A stretch of 64,000 nucleotides of DNA, from assembly GCF_002156875.1 (NCBI RefSeq), contig NZ_NCSY01000013.1:16148-80147 (forward strand). The letters run 5' to 3'. Made by a program: the position numbers and the translations under genes. The DNA is from Bacillus sp. EAC. GTDB lineage: Bacteria; Bacillota; Bacilli; Bacillales; Bacillaceae_G. The stretch's first letter is position 1; each line of letters begins with the position of its first letter. Positions 33,316-42,107 of the stretch are shown here, one piece after another. Under the pieces are notes generated by a model, which was not told where the DNA came from, ran no database searches, and saw only the letters and a program-made list of their open reading frames with translations.

Positions 33316-33501
33316 AATGCCCCCATACAATATTTTTTTACTAGTACGATCCTTTTATACACTATCTTTCAAAATAGCCAGTACATGTTCATTTATGTGA
33401 TTAAAATATCATACCACTCTTAGTCGATACTGTGTAGATTTCAGCGTTATTTATATTTTTTTCCAAAAAATTTCTATAAAAATTCCTTTATTTTCAAAAA
33501 T

Positions 33502-33534
33502 GTTACTAAAAAGTAACTATATCACTTCAAAGTG
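33502..33534. promoter_or_regulatory. Two adjacent palindromes, candidate HxlR operators
   Basis: GTTACT-AAAA-AGTAAC (33502-33517) and CACTT-CA-AAGTG (33523-33534) lie between the divergent regulator and MFS genes. A further GGACAT-N14-ATGTCC repeat (33692-33717) lies in the MFS leader. Their place suggests control by the adjacent HxlR protein; this is inference. Confidence 0.45.
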
Positions 33535-33764
33535 CATACTTCTCATCGTTTCTAGAGTAGTTCATAATGACAACTAGTTGATGATCAATACAGGACATCA
33601 ATATACAACATTAGTCAATTGTAGAGTTTCTTTTAATATGTATGAAAAAGTATCTACAATTTATGGTTCATATTTTCTGTTATTACTAAAAGGACATAAT
33701 TTTTAGGCGCCATGTCCCTAAAGTAATTGAACAACAAAATATATTATACAAGGAGGATTCTTAA

Positions 33765-34979
33765 ATGAGTTCGACTGCTCACGCGATAAATAGTCAAGAG
33801 AAAAAAACTGGGACTCCAGCTTTAATGGCTCTAGCAATTAGTGCTTTCGGAATTGGAACAACTGAATTTGTTCCTGTTGGATTACTTTCAACACTATCGG
33901 ACGACCTTAGTATTTCGATTACTTTGGCAGGTTTATTGATTTCAGGGTATGCAATGGGTGTTGCTTTTGGGGCACCGATTTTAACAGCTTTAACAAACAA
34001 AATGAATCGAAAATCATTATTAATGCTTTTAATGATTATTTTTATAGTAGGAAACAGTGTCGCTGCAATTTCGACAAGTTTTGGATTACTTTTAGTTGCT
34101 CGAATTATAACAGCATTTTCTCATGGTGTTTTCTTTTCAATTGGTTCAACGATTGCAGCTGATTTAGTGCCAGAAAATAAAAGAGCTAGTGCAATAGCAT
34201 TTATGTTTACTGGTTTAACCGTTGCTACTGTAACAGGTGTGCCATTAGGGACCTTTATCGGTCAACATTTTGGATGGAGATCAACCTTCTGGGCAGTTGC
34301 CATTTTAGGATTCATAGCAATCATTGCAATTTCAATACTAGTTCCTAAAAACATTAAACAAGCACCTGCTTCAAAGCTTAGTGATAACTTCAAAATACTA
34401 ACGAATGGTCCATTATTATTAGCGTTTGCCATTACAGCATTGGGTTATGGTGGTACATTTGTTGCGTTCACGTATTTAACACCCATATTAGAAAAAATTA
34501 CAGGTTTTGCACCAAGTGCTGTAAGTATCATTTTACTTGTATATGGTGTTGCTGTTGCATTAGGAAACACTTTCGGTGGAAAGGCTGCGAATAAAAATCC
34601 ATTAAAAGCATTAACTTGGATGTTTCTAATTCAAGCAATTATACTCGTGATTTTAACGTTTACAGCTCCATATAAAGTAGTTGGGACTGTTACTATTTTC
34701 TTCTTAGGATTATTAGCATTTATGAATGTCCCAGGATTACAAATATACGTGGTTAAATTAGCTGAGAAATATGTTCCTTCAGCTGTTGATATTGCTTCAG
34801 CTTTAAACATCGCTGCATTTAACGTGGGGATTGCAATTGGTGCTTTCGTTGGTGGATTAATTGTTGATTCAATCGGATTAACTCATACACCATGGATTGG
34901 TGGATTAATGGTTTTTGGAGCAGTTCTTTTAAGTTTATGGAGTGCAGCACTAGAAAAAAGAAAATTAAAATCCCTCTAA
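33765..34979 (+). CDS. MFS transporter, YtbD-like (DHA1 family)
   Basis: A 404-residue 12-helix transporter of the drug:H+ antiporter-1 group near YtbD and AraJ/PbuE-type proteins. The motif FGIGTTEFVPVGLLSTLSDD in helix 1 and the loop NKMNRKS (motif A) near residue 75 are typical. Likely efflux of a toxic metabolite or sugar; substrate unknown. AGGAGG precedes ATG 33765. It is divergent from the HxlR regulator, with the aldo/keto reductase downstream, and a dispersed repeat lies between. Confidence 0.85.
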   Translation: MSSTAHAINSQEKKTGTPALMALAISAFGIGTTEFVPVGLLSTLSDDLSISITLAGLLISGYAMGVAFGAPILTALTNKMNRKSLLMLLMIIFIVGNSVAAISTSFGLLLVARIITAFSHGVFFSIGSTIAADLVPENKRASAIAFMFTGLTVATVTGVPLGTFIGQHFGWRSTFWAVAILGFIAIIAISILVPKNIKQAPASKLSDNFKILTNGPLLLAFAITALGYGGTFVAFTYLTPILEKITGFAPSAVSIILLVYGVAVALGNTFGGKAANKNPLKALTWMFLIQAIILVILTFTAPYKVVGTVTIFFLGLLAFMNVPGLQIYVVKLAEKYVPSAVDIASALNIAAFNVGIAIGAFVGGLIVDSIGLTHTPWIGGLMVFGAVLLSLWSAALEKRKLKSL

Positions 34980-35044
34980 TTAAAAGGCTCTTTTCTAAAA
35001 GATTGTTGTTTTTAAAACAAACCGTAAATAAAGAAAATGATAAA

Positions 35045-35157
35045 CGGATATGCGAGACTCCTGTGGGAGTAGCGGGAAAGATGAGACCTTAGCAGGCGCG
35101 CCGAGGAGGCTCATCGCCCGCCCCACGGAAAAGCGAGCATCCTGGAGTGGAAATCGA
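35045..35157 (+). repeat. Dispersed Bacillus-type repeat, best copy
   Basis: About 110 GC-rich bases with the blocks TGCGAGACTCCTGTGGGAG, GCGCGCCGAGGAGGCTCATC and GAGCATCCTGGAGTGGAAATC. This repeat type is common in intergenic DNA of Bacillus relatives. It sits between the MFS and the aldo/keto reductase genes and may fold into a hairpin, but has no coding capacity. Confidence 0.75.
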
Positions 35158-35257
35158 CGAATTACTTTTTTAATAGCTACAAATTTTACTAAAACAACCA
35201 ATTAAAAATATGTCAAATCATCAGTATTGAAATTGAATATAAAAGGAGATAGAAAAA

Positions 35258-36100
35258 ATGACTAATAGAATTAAAAATCACGTTACATTAAATAATGGAA
35301 TCGAAATGCCTACTATAGGATTAGGCGTTTTTCAAGTTGAAGATGGACAAATTGTTGTTGATTCAGTTAAAGCGGCAATCAGAAATGGATATCGTAGTAT
35401 TGATACAGCAGCTATCTATCAAAACGAAGAAGGCGTTGGTCAAGGTATAAAAGAGGCTCTTGAAGAGAATGGATTAAGCAGAGAAGAGTTATTTATTACT
35501 TCAAAAGTATGGAATGCGGATCTAGGCTACGAATCAACTTTAGAAGCATTTGAACTTAGCTTAAAAAAATTAGGACTAGATTATTTAGACCTTTATCTAA
35601 TACATTGGCCAGTTGAAGGCAAATACGTTGATACGTGGAAAGCACTTGAAACACTTTATAAAAATGGAAAAGTTAAGGCTATTGGTATGAGCAATTTCCA
35701 AATTCACCACTTAAAAGATGTAATGTCGAATGTAGAAATTATGCCAATGGTAAACCAAGTTGAACTACACCCTTTATTAAGCCAAGTAGAATTAAGAGAA
35801 TTCTTAAAAGAAAATTCAATTCAAGTAGAAGCATGGGCACCATTAATGCAAGGACAATTATTTGAGAATGAAACGTTATTAAAAATTGCTAAATCACATA
35901 ATAAATCAATTGCTCAAATTGTATTACGTTGGCATTTACAAAATGGAGTTGTTATTATCCCTAAATCAATTAAAGAACATCGAATCCAAGAAAATGCAGA
36001 TCTATTTGATTTCGAATTATCTTTAGAGGAAATGAGCGAAATAAATGCTTTAAATCAAAATCATCGAGTAGGTCCTGATCCAGATAACTTTGATTTTTAA
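35258..36100 (+). CDS. Aldo/keto reductase, YtbE-like
   Basis: A 280-residue NADPH-dependent aldo/keto reductase (TIM barrel) reducing reactive aldehydes and ketones such as methylglyoxal. The catalytic set is visible: DTAAIYQNE (Asp and Tyr), Lys in TSKVWN, and LIHWP with His. MPMVNQVELHP and VIIPKSIKEHRI (cofactor binding) are also typical. AAAGGAG precedes ATG 35258. With the HxlR regulator and pump, it forms a detoxification module as in B. subtilis ytcD-ytbD-ytbE. Confidence 0.9.
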   Translation: MTNRIKNHVTLNNGIEMPTIGLGVFQVEDGQIVVDSVKAAIRNGYRSIDTAAIYQNEEGVGQGIKEALEENGLSREELFITSKVWNADLGYESTLEAFELSLKKLGLDYLDLYLIHWPVEGKYVDTWKALETLYKNGKVKAIGMSNFQIHHLKDVMSNVEIMPMVNQVELHPLLSQVELREFLKENSIQVEAWAPLMQGQLFENETLLKIAKSHNKSIAQIVLRWHLQNGVVIIPKSIKEHRIQENADLFDFELSLEEMSEINALNQNHRVGPDPDNFDF

Positions 36101-36527
36101 TTAGGCTCATTTTGAAAAGAAAAACTTAGCCTATAAATATAATAGAAGAAAAAGAGTGGTAACAAATTGTTACTACTCTTTTTGTATTTTCATAGAGAAC
36201 TTATTATTTTTTCAAGAAAGTATAAAAGAAAGTACTCTAAGTTAAATGTTCAATAGTCGTAAGTGAGTTTTGTAAAGAAATCGAGCGTATAATGCTCTAC
36301 TTCAACCTCAGAGATGGGATGTAAGGTGTACTATTGGTCATTTTTTTAAAAATTTATTATAATATAGGTAAAATTTCCCTCACTCTCAGACTAAAGTCTT
36401 ATTAAATTTAATACTTAGGTGCATATGAGAAATGGAAGTTGTTATTTACAATTAAAATGAGGTAGTTTACGAAATTGATAGATTGCTAAATAGAATCTCG
36501 GAGTAGTGGAGGGGGTTAATTAATCTG
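36101..36527. other. Intergenic region, terminator only
   Basis: About 420 bases with one terminator near the start (36148-36187). The remainder is AT-rich with no convincing gene, promoter or riboswitch. Confidence 0.5.
36148..36187 (+). terminator. Rho-independent terminator
   Basis: AAAAAGAGTGGTAACAA / TTGTTACTACTCTTTTT arms with a T-run, after the aldo/keto reductase. Confidence 0.85.
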
Positions 36528-37406
36528 ATGCAAAAAAAGAAAAATATGATGAAAGAACTCTCGATACATGTCTTACTGGCAGCAGTATCAATTTTCTTTT
36601 TACTTGAATTTTTACCTACGGTTGTTTCGATCTATAAAGGGCTATTTACCTTTGCCATAATGAGTATCTTATTACTTGATTTTTATCTTGTTCTATCAAA
36701 TCACAAAAAGATATTAAAAGTAACGAAAATTGCATTAGTCTTGATATTGATTTGTATTTCAGTAGTCGGATTAATTTTTTATATTACAAAGTTTTTAGTT
36801 TTTGCTGATACGTATGGAGTTGAACGAATATTAATAGATCATATATCGATAGCTAAATTAATATTTTTTACAATTTGCTTTTTTCAACCTATCTTTTTAC
36901 CAATACCAGAAGCAGTAACATTACCAGCAGGTAGTGCAGTGTTAGGTTCCTTCCAAGGAGCTTATATTGGATTTCTTGGGTCTATATCAGGGATAGTTGT
37001 CATGTATTTCTTAGCAAGAATAGGTGGTTTAAAACTTGTAGCCAAGTTTGTTAAAGAGAAACATTTAAAAAGGTATCAAGAGTATGTTTCTAAGAATGAA
37101 ACCATTATTTTAACGTTGATGTTTATTATCCCAATTTTGCCAGATGAAATTATCTGTGTTGGAGCGGGAATCAGCAAGGTCTCTTTTAAGCGATTTATAA
37201 TAATCGCCTCAATTTCAAAGTTGGTTACTTCATCATTGTTATCATATTCGGTCTACTTAGCTAAACTGTTTTCATTATCGGCGACTCAATTGATTTTTGG
37301 TAGCTCGATCATTATACTGTTCGTTTTTCTTCTATCTTTTATTATTAAAAAATCTATTAAAAAAGCGAATGCGAAAGAAGTATATATGACATCTCATGGA
37401 GAATAA
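36528..37406 (+). CDS. VTT-domain (DedA/TVP38-like) membrane protein
   Basis: A 292-residue protein with three N-terminal helices, then a VTT domain typical of TVP38/TMEM64 and DedA scramblases. The family pattern is IPEAVTLPAGSAVLGSFQGAY then GSISGIVVMYFLAR and the helix with ILPDEIICVGAG. VTT proteins are implicated in lipid scrambling. ATG 36528 is preceded by GGAGGGGG at slightly long spacing. Monocistronic. A second VTT gene lies at 37986-38630 on the other strand. Confidence 0.75.
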   Translation: MQKKKNMMKELSIHVLLAAVSIFFLLEFLPTVVSIYKGLFTFAIMSILLLDFYLVLSNHKKILKVTKIALVLILICISVVGLIFYITKFLVFADTYGVERILIDHISIAKLIFFTICFFQPIFLPIPEAVTLPAGSAVLGSFQGAYIGFLGSISGIVVMYFLARIGGLKLVAKFVKEKHLKRYQEYVSKNETIILTLMFIIPILPDEIICVGAGISKVSFKRFIIIASISKLVTSSLLSYSVYLAKLFSLSATQLIFGSSIIILFVFLLSFIIKKSIKKANAKEVYMTSHGE

Positions 37407-37494
37407 GAGGAAATGAATAATATTCTTTTATTTGTCGAATAAGACAATTTCCTAAGAAATAATGTAGAAAAACATATAAAAAACACAAAAAAAA

Positions 37495-37520
37495 AACACA
37501 GTAAATGAACTGTGTTTTTT
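37495..37520. terminator. Bidirectional terminator
   Basis: AACACAGT / ACTGTGTT arms flanked by an A-run on the left and a T-run on the right, between convergent genes. Confidence 0.85.
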
Positions 37521-37524
37521 GTCG

Positions 37525-37836
37525 TTATGGATTCATTAAAACCTTTATGCCTTGAACAATATTCCAAATAAATACTACTAAATTAATGATGAATGCAAGT
37601 GCAAATCCTATTACAGTCAATCCGACGGCACCGTCGAAATTTCCAAATGAAAAGATTGAAATAATAATGAAAATGGCAATTGTTATGAATGGGAGCAAAT
37701 GAGAAAAAAATGCTCGTTTCGAATGAGATTTAATTTGTAAATCTTTCGCCACAAAATAAACGATTATAGGGAATAAAAATGGCGCAAAGAACACGCTGAA
37801 ATAACATAATGAGGACAATATCTTATTTGTTTCCAA
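37525..37836 (-). CDS. DUF4870 membrane protein
   Basis: A 103-residue protein with three membrane segments in the DUF4870 pattern: LSSLCYFSVFFAPFLFPIIVYF, then a long helix pair, ending VVFIWNIVQGIKVL. Function unknown; several Bacillus members are stress-related. GGAGG-type ribosome site upstream (GGAGGTAAAC read on this strand) supports the ATG at 37836. The gene is convergent with the VTT gene to its left. Confidence 0.7.
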   Translation of the reverse strand: METNKILSSLCYFSVFFAPFLFPIIVYFVAKDLQIKSHSKRAFFSHLLPFITIAIFIIISIFSFGNFDGAVGLTVIGFALAFIINLVVFIWNIVQGIKVLMNP

Positions 37837-37985
37837 TTGTTTACCTCCAGAACTTTTATTAAATTTTACTAATAATCTTATTATAGTTCAAAATTAAGAT
37901 GAAATCAGATTTTTTTAGTGAATCAATCCAAATGTTACCAGTAGCTGATTAAATGGATGATCAAATTTTAATAGTATCTAACAAA

Positions 37986-38630
37986 TCAGGATGAATAATT
38001 AATATCCTTTTTTTGTTTCCTTCTAATAGAAAAATACAGAACTGTTAGGAGTAAAATTGGTAAAGAAATACACAGTGTAATCCATGGATATTCTAATAAA
38101 AAATTACCATATAGTGTGTAAAGGATTGCAATTGGAATATTTCCTGCTAAGACGATTAGAATGTATGACAAGTATTTCATATTCGTTGAAGCGGCAATAA
38201 AGCAAGCGCCATCGGTAGGGGCAAGAGGGGTCGCAACAGTAATAAATAAGTATTTTTTTCGATTTAATAGAATTTCTTTATTGAGAGAAGGATATTTTTC
38301 TTCCATGAATTGTTGAATACGATCACTTAAAATACTTCTACTAAGTGCATAAATGATAGACTCAGTTATTAACATGCCTGTAAGTGAAAGTACAATCGCT
38401 TCGAGTGGGTTGAAAAATAAACTCCCAACTACAATTAATATCGAGCTTGGAATAAATAAAAAGATTCGAGCACAGAAAATGATTAAAAATAAAACTGTAG
38501 GAGGAAGAGTTGAATGGATAATGAGCTGTTTTATTTCTTCTAATGATAAATGAAATAAATTATATCGAAAGGCTACTAGTAACAAAATGATCCAGGAACT
38601 GATGACAATGAATGGTAGGACTTTTTTCAT
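37986..38630 (-). CDS. TVP38/TMEM64-like VTT protein
   Basis: A 214-residue membrane protein with about five helices and a VTT core: RIFLFIPSSILIVVGSLFFNPLEAI then ITESIIYALSR. The LAPTDGACFIAAST stretch resembles the conserved P-x(n)-G motif in the re-entrant part. AAGGGGAG precedes the ATG at 38630. The family is linked to lipid scrambling or selenite-type resistance, but the function here is not known. Confidence 0.7.
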   Translation of the reverse strand: MKKVLPFIVISSWIILLLVAFRYNLFHLSLEEIKQLIIHSTLPPTVLFLIIFCARIFLFIPSSILIVVGSLFFNPLEAIVLSLTGMLITESIIYALSRSILSDRIQQFMEEKYPSLNKEILLNRKKYLFITVATPLAPTDGACFIAASTNMKYLSYILIVLAGNIPIAILYTLYGNFLLEYPWITLCISLPILLLTVLYFSIRRKQKKDINYSS

Positions 38631-38807
38631 GTTAAGGCTCCCCTTTTACTAGAGAAATCATATGTTATACTATTCTATTCTAATTAGTGAGGAAAACTGA
38701 TTTATTTTTAAAAATTTATTATGAATATCTGACATATTCGTTTTAAATTATGAATATCCATTACTAAGCAATAAATATCTCAAATTAAAGAGAATTGAGG
38801 TGTAGAT

Positions 38808-39194
38808 ATGCTTGATGAAGGACTATTGATTCTAAGACTTGTTTTAGGAATTATTTTAGCGGCACATGGTGTACAGAAATTATTTGGATGGTTTGGTGGT
38901 TATGGTATTAAAGGGACTGGTCAATGGTTAGAATCAATTGGTGTTAAACCCGGTGCATTTTTTGCATTTTTAGCTGGTGCAGCTGAACTCGTAGGCGGAT
39001 TTTTCGTTGCGGCTGGTGTCTATACGACAGTTGGAGCATGGTTAATCATATTGGTGATGTTAGTGGCCGTCTTAAAAGTTCATTTGAAAAACGGATTTTG
39101 GAATGGTTCAAATGGATTTGAATTTAATTTGTTAATCATTGCCGCAGCTGTTAGTGTATTATTAACTGGACCTGGTTCATATACATTATTTTAA
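38808..39194 (+). CDS. DoxX-family membrane protein
   Basis: A 128-residue four-helix DoxX protein. The hallmark is LRLVLGIILAAHGVQKLFGWFGG at the N-terminus and FLAGAAELVGGFF in helix 2. Relatives (CatD, YfiD in Bacillus) work with thiol or quinone stress proteins. Ribosome site GAGGTG precedes ATG 38808. It is complete and ends with a small terminator-like hairpin. Confidence 0.85.
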   Translation: MLDEGLLILRLVLGIILAAHGVQKLFGWFGGYGIKGTGQWLESIGVKPGAFFAFLAGAAELVGGFFVAAGVYTTVGAWLIILVMLVAVLKVHLKNGFWNGSNGFEFNLLIIAAAVSVLLTGPGSYTLF

Positions 39195-39300
39195 ATTTTT
39201 CAAAGAGGACATTCAGAAAATGAATGTTCTTTTTTATGCTGAAAAATAACAATATTTTCTGTTAAGATAATATAAGCATATCGAAAATGGAGGGGACAGA

Positions 39301-39768
39301 ATGAAAGATTCGATTTTTGAACAACTTAAATTTACGAGATCTTATACTTTAAGATTATTAAGTTCAGTTTCAACAGACGTGGTAGAGAAAGTACCCGCAG
39401 GATTTAATAATAATATTCTTTGGAATGCTGGTCACATTTTAGCAGCATATGAACAATTACTTTATGCAAATACAGGTGATGAACTTAACCTTTCTGAAGA
39501 TGTTATTAGTTTCTTTAAAGGCGGTACAAAACCTAGTGATTGGAATAGTGAGCCTCCTAGTTTTGAAGAAATTATTGCTTTATTAGAAAAGCAAATCGAA
39601 CAAATTATTTCTACATATGAAGGTCGTTTAGATGAAGAAATGAAAAAAGAAATAAAGTTAGGTGGATTTGAAATTAAAACTGTTCGTGACATGATTAGTT
39701 TTAATATTTTCCATGAAGGTTTACATTCAGGTTTGATAAATGGATTAAAAAGAACATTTGGTCAATAA
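39301..39768 (+). CDS. DinB family protein
   Basis: A 155-residue four-helix protein of the DinB/YfiT superfamily (metal-dependent, probably thiol transferases). The three metal His are visible: GHILAA (about residue 46), and HEG and H in FHEGLHSG near residue 140. Substrate unknown; bacillithiol-linked transfer is possible from family knowledge. GGAGGGG precedes ATG 39301. Monocistronic with a terminator at about 39777-39806. Confidence 0.85.
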   Translation: MKDSIFEQLKFTRSYTLRLLSSVSTDVVEKVPAGFNNNILWNAGHILAAYEQLLYANTGDELNLSEDVISFFKGGTKPSDWNSEPPSFEEIIALLEKQIEQIISTYEGRLDEEMKKEIKLGGFEIKTVRDMISFNIFHEGLHSGLINGLKRTFGQ

Positions 39769-39861
39769 TTGATAAAATCTAAGAGTATCTGCTCTTAGAT
39801 TTTTTTGTTATAATCAATTTTAACTATTGCAAAGTAGAATATGAAAAATGAGGTTATTAAA

Positions 39862-40515
39862 ATGAAAAAAGAAAGTAATTTAATTATTTACGATCTAATT
39901 TTGTATTTAGTATTTCCGCTTGTTTTATATAAATTTTTAAAGCCTGTTATTGGAGATTATTGGGCAATGATCGTTCCAACAATTCCAGGGATTTTATATA
40001 CGTTGTTTCGCTTTTGGTATACTAAACAGTTTAATGTAACGGGTATTTTTCTTATTTCTACGATGACGGTTAGTACAGCTGTGGATTTGTATGCGGGGTC
40101 GGCATCAAACTTAATCTTATACAATGTGTATTATCACTTTGCACTTGTCGCAGTATTTTTTCTGTTACTAGTACTTAAAAAGCCATTACCGTATTATTTT
40201 ATGATCGATATTGCAGCTATTCAAGGTCAAGATAGGGAAGAAAGTAAAAAGTTATATAAACATCCATCTCTATTTAAATTATTTAATTATTTAATGATCG
40301 CTTGGATTATAAAAGATATTTTGTTTGCGGCTGCCCAGTGGTGGATGTTAGAGAATTATGGAATTAAAGCATACTATTCTCGTACAATTATCTTTACTGT
40401 TGGGGGATATGTTTTTGGGATAATCATGGCAATTGGCTATGCGATGGTAACATTAAGAGCCCAAAAAATTAAAGAAAACGATGAAGACAAACCTTCAGAT
40501 GAATTGATTATATAA
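39862..40515 (+). CDS. VC0807-like polytopic membrane protein
   Basis: A 217-residue protein with about six membrane helices. The run WAMIVPTIPGILYTLFRFWY and a TGIFLISTMTVSTAVDLY helix resemble the VC0807/intracellular septation A-like group. No catalytic motif is visible. The ATG at 39862 is preferred because GAGGT lies 7 bases upstream; an in-frame ATG at 39841 lacks one. Function unknown. Confidence 0.5.
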   Translation: MKKESNLIIYDLILYLVFPLVLYKFLKPVIGDYWAMIVPTIPGILYTLFRFWYTKQFNVTGIFLISTMTVSTAVDLYAGSASNLILYNVYYHFALVAVFFLLLVLKKPLPYYFMIDIAAIQGQDREESKKLYKHPSLFKLFNYLMIAWIIKDILFAAAQWWMLENYGIKAYYSRTIIFTVGGYVFGIIMAIGYAMVTLRAQKIKENDEDKPSDELII

Positions 40516-40520
40516 TAGAA

Positions 40521-40551
40521 AAGACGCATCTAATTTAGATGCGTCTTTTGT
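40521..40551 (+). terminator. Rho-independent terminator
   Basis: AAGACGCATCTA / TAGATGCGTCTT perfect stem with a small loop, followed by TTGTTTT. Confidence 0.9.
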
Positions 40552-40613
40552 TTTGGATGCTTATAGTTTTTTAGCTGAGTTTATCAAAATCATTTCGAAG
40601 AACGATTCGAAAA

Positions 40614-41495
40614 CTATGCGTTTCTCACTTTTTCATTTTCAGGTTCAACATGAATTAAAATATTCGGATTGATAAGAACTTTTTTGATATCATCTTCAAT
40701 TTTATCGCACAATATATGGGCCTCTTCAATGCTCATGCTAGATGGTAATACTAAATGAAAATCGATATGTTCTTCTGCACCAGAACGTCTTGTGCGTAGA
40801 TCATGATACTCTATAAACTGAGATTTATAAGATAGTAATACTTCTTCTATTTGCGTAAGTTCATCTGATGTAAGCCCAGTATCAAGTAAAGGAGTAAAAG
40901 ATTTTCGACCAAGCTCTACGGATTCCTTCATTATATATAATGCGATTCCAATTCCTATAAGTGCATCAAGTACTTCCCATCCTGTTAAACTAACTAATAG
41001 TAAACTTATGGCAACACCAACTGATGAGTAAACATCTGTTAATAAATGTAATGCATTGGATTGCATAGCAACTGAATGTGTTTCATCACCGACCTTTTTA
41101 ACTATTTTACCAACTCTCCAGTTAATCAGTGCCCCAATCAACATAACGATAACGCCTATAAAAGGTAGTTTAATAGGTGTCGGATGAAGAAGTTTTTGAA
41201 CTGATTCAACAATAATCCAAATACCTGCAATGAAGATAAGGATTGTTTCAACTGTTCCAGAAATATTTTCAAATTTCCCATGCCCATACGGATGTTCTTT
41301 ATCTGGTGGTCTATTTGAAATTTTGACTGAGAAAAACGCGATAACTGACGCAATTAAATCCAATAATGAATGAATTGCTTCTGAGATAATTGCAACTGAA
41401 CCAGTAATGATTCCTACAACTAATTTTAATAATACGATGAATGAATTACTGAAAATCGAAAGGATTGCTATTTTGGTTGAACGCAATCTTATCAC
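40614..41495 (-). CDS. Cation diffusion facilitator (CDF) transporter
   Basis: A 293-residue CDF protein exporting a divalent metal (Zn, Fe, Mn or Co) in exchange for protons. Six helices, with metal-binding HxxxD motifs in helix 2 (AIHSLLD) and helix 5 (HLLTD), and an HPYGHGKFE loop. The C-terminal cytoplasmic ferredoxin-like domain carries HYDLRTRRSG-like sequence and HxDFH, as in MneP/FieF. Metal specificity cannot be set from sequence alone, although Asp at the helix 5 site fits zinc, iron or manganese. Ribosome site is GGGGTGA. Confidence 0.88.
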   Translation of the reverse strand: MIRLRSTKIAILSIFSNSFIVLLKLVVGIITGSVAIISEAIHSLLDLIASVIAFFSVKISNRPPDKEHPYGHGKFENISGTVETILIFIAGIWIIVESVQKLLHPTPIKLPFIGVIVMLIGALINWRVGKIVKKVGDETHSVAMQSNALHLLTDVYSSVGVAISLLLVSLTGWEVLDALIGIGIALYIMKESVELGRKSFTPLLDTGLTSDELTQIEEVLLSYKSQFIEYHDLRTRRSGAEEHIDFHLVLPSSMSIEEAHILCDKIEDDIKKVLINPNILIHVEPENEKVRNA

Positions 41496-41551
41496 CCCTG
41501 ACCAATTTTTTCTACTTAAGTTAAGAGTTTTGTCCTAGTGCAACAAAAAAG

Positions 41552-41588
41552 AAAAACCACTAACAGTTGTTAGTGGTTTGTTTTTTAA
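41552..41588 (+). terminator. Terminator-like hairpin
   Basis: AAACCACTAACA / TGTTAGTGGTTT arms with T-run. The left flank has an A-run, so it may act on both strands. It lies upstream of the CDF start on its own strand, so it probably ended another transcript. Confidence 0.75.
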
Positions 41589-41742
41589 AATTTATATATT
41601 TTAATTGTTTGCCAAAAAGTTTTTTCATTTTGATCACCTTATTTTCTCGCATAAAATATATTCTATAGTAAAGATAATATTTTGAAAAGAAAAATTTGTG
41701 TAGTGGAATGTGGTAATATTCCTTCCTTATACTGAAAATAGT

Positions 41743-41771
41743 TTGACACTAATTTTAGACTATGTTATACA
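41743..41771 (+). promoter_or_regulatory. SigA promoter of lysA
   Basis: TTGACA (41743-41748), 17-base spacer, TATACA (41766-41771). Transcription would begin shortly before the lysine riboswitch. Confidence 0.85.
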
Positions 41772-41803
41772 TAGACTAATATAATAAATAACTATCAATT
41801 CGT

Positions 41804-42040
41804 AGAGGTTGCATCGTATAAGATTATCGTTTATGAGAACTGTGGGTTCAGTGATTAAATGAAAAAGGATTCGATGCCGAAGTAGTAAAGTGCCACACGC
41901 TTTATTGCTGGGACTACATTTAATAAGTGTAGTACTGTCACATGTGTTTGTGAAGAGCTATTGAAGAGATGTGATTGGCTAAATCCTTTTAATATTTAAA
42001 AGTACTAGGCACATGAACATATCCTTCATGTGTCTTTTTT
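41804..42040 (+). promoter_or_regulatory. Lysine riboswitch (L box) with terminator
   Basis: The lysine-riboswitch core is recognisable: AGAGGTTGCATCG at the 5' side, AGGATTCGATGCCGAAGTAG in the middle, GCTGGGACTACA and GTAGTACTGTCA near 41910-41940, and AGAGCTATTGAAG closing it. It is followed by an expression-platform hairpin with ACATGAA and TTCATGT arms and T-run (42010-42040). High lysine should end transcription before lysA. Position 65 bases upstream of lysA is as expected. Confidence 0.9.
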
Positions 42041-42107
42041 AATACACTAATACATTGATGAAGCTTCTTAGAATGAACTTACATTTAGTTATGAAGGGAG
42101 AATATTA

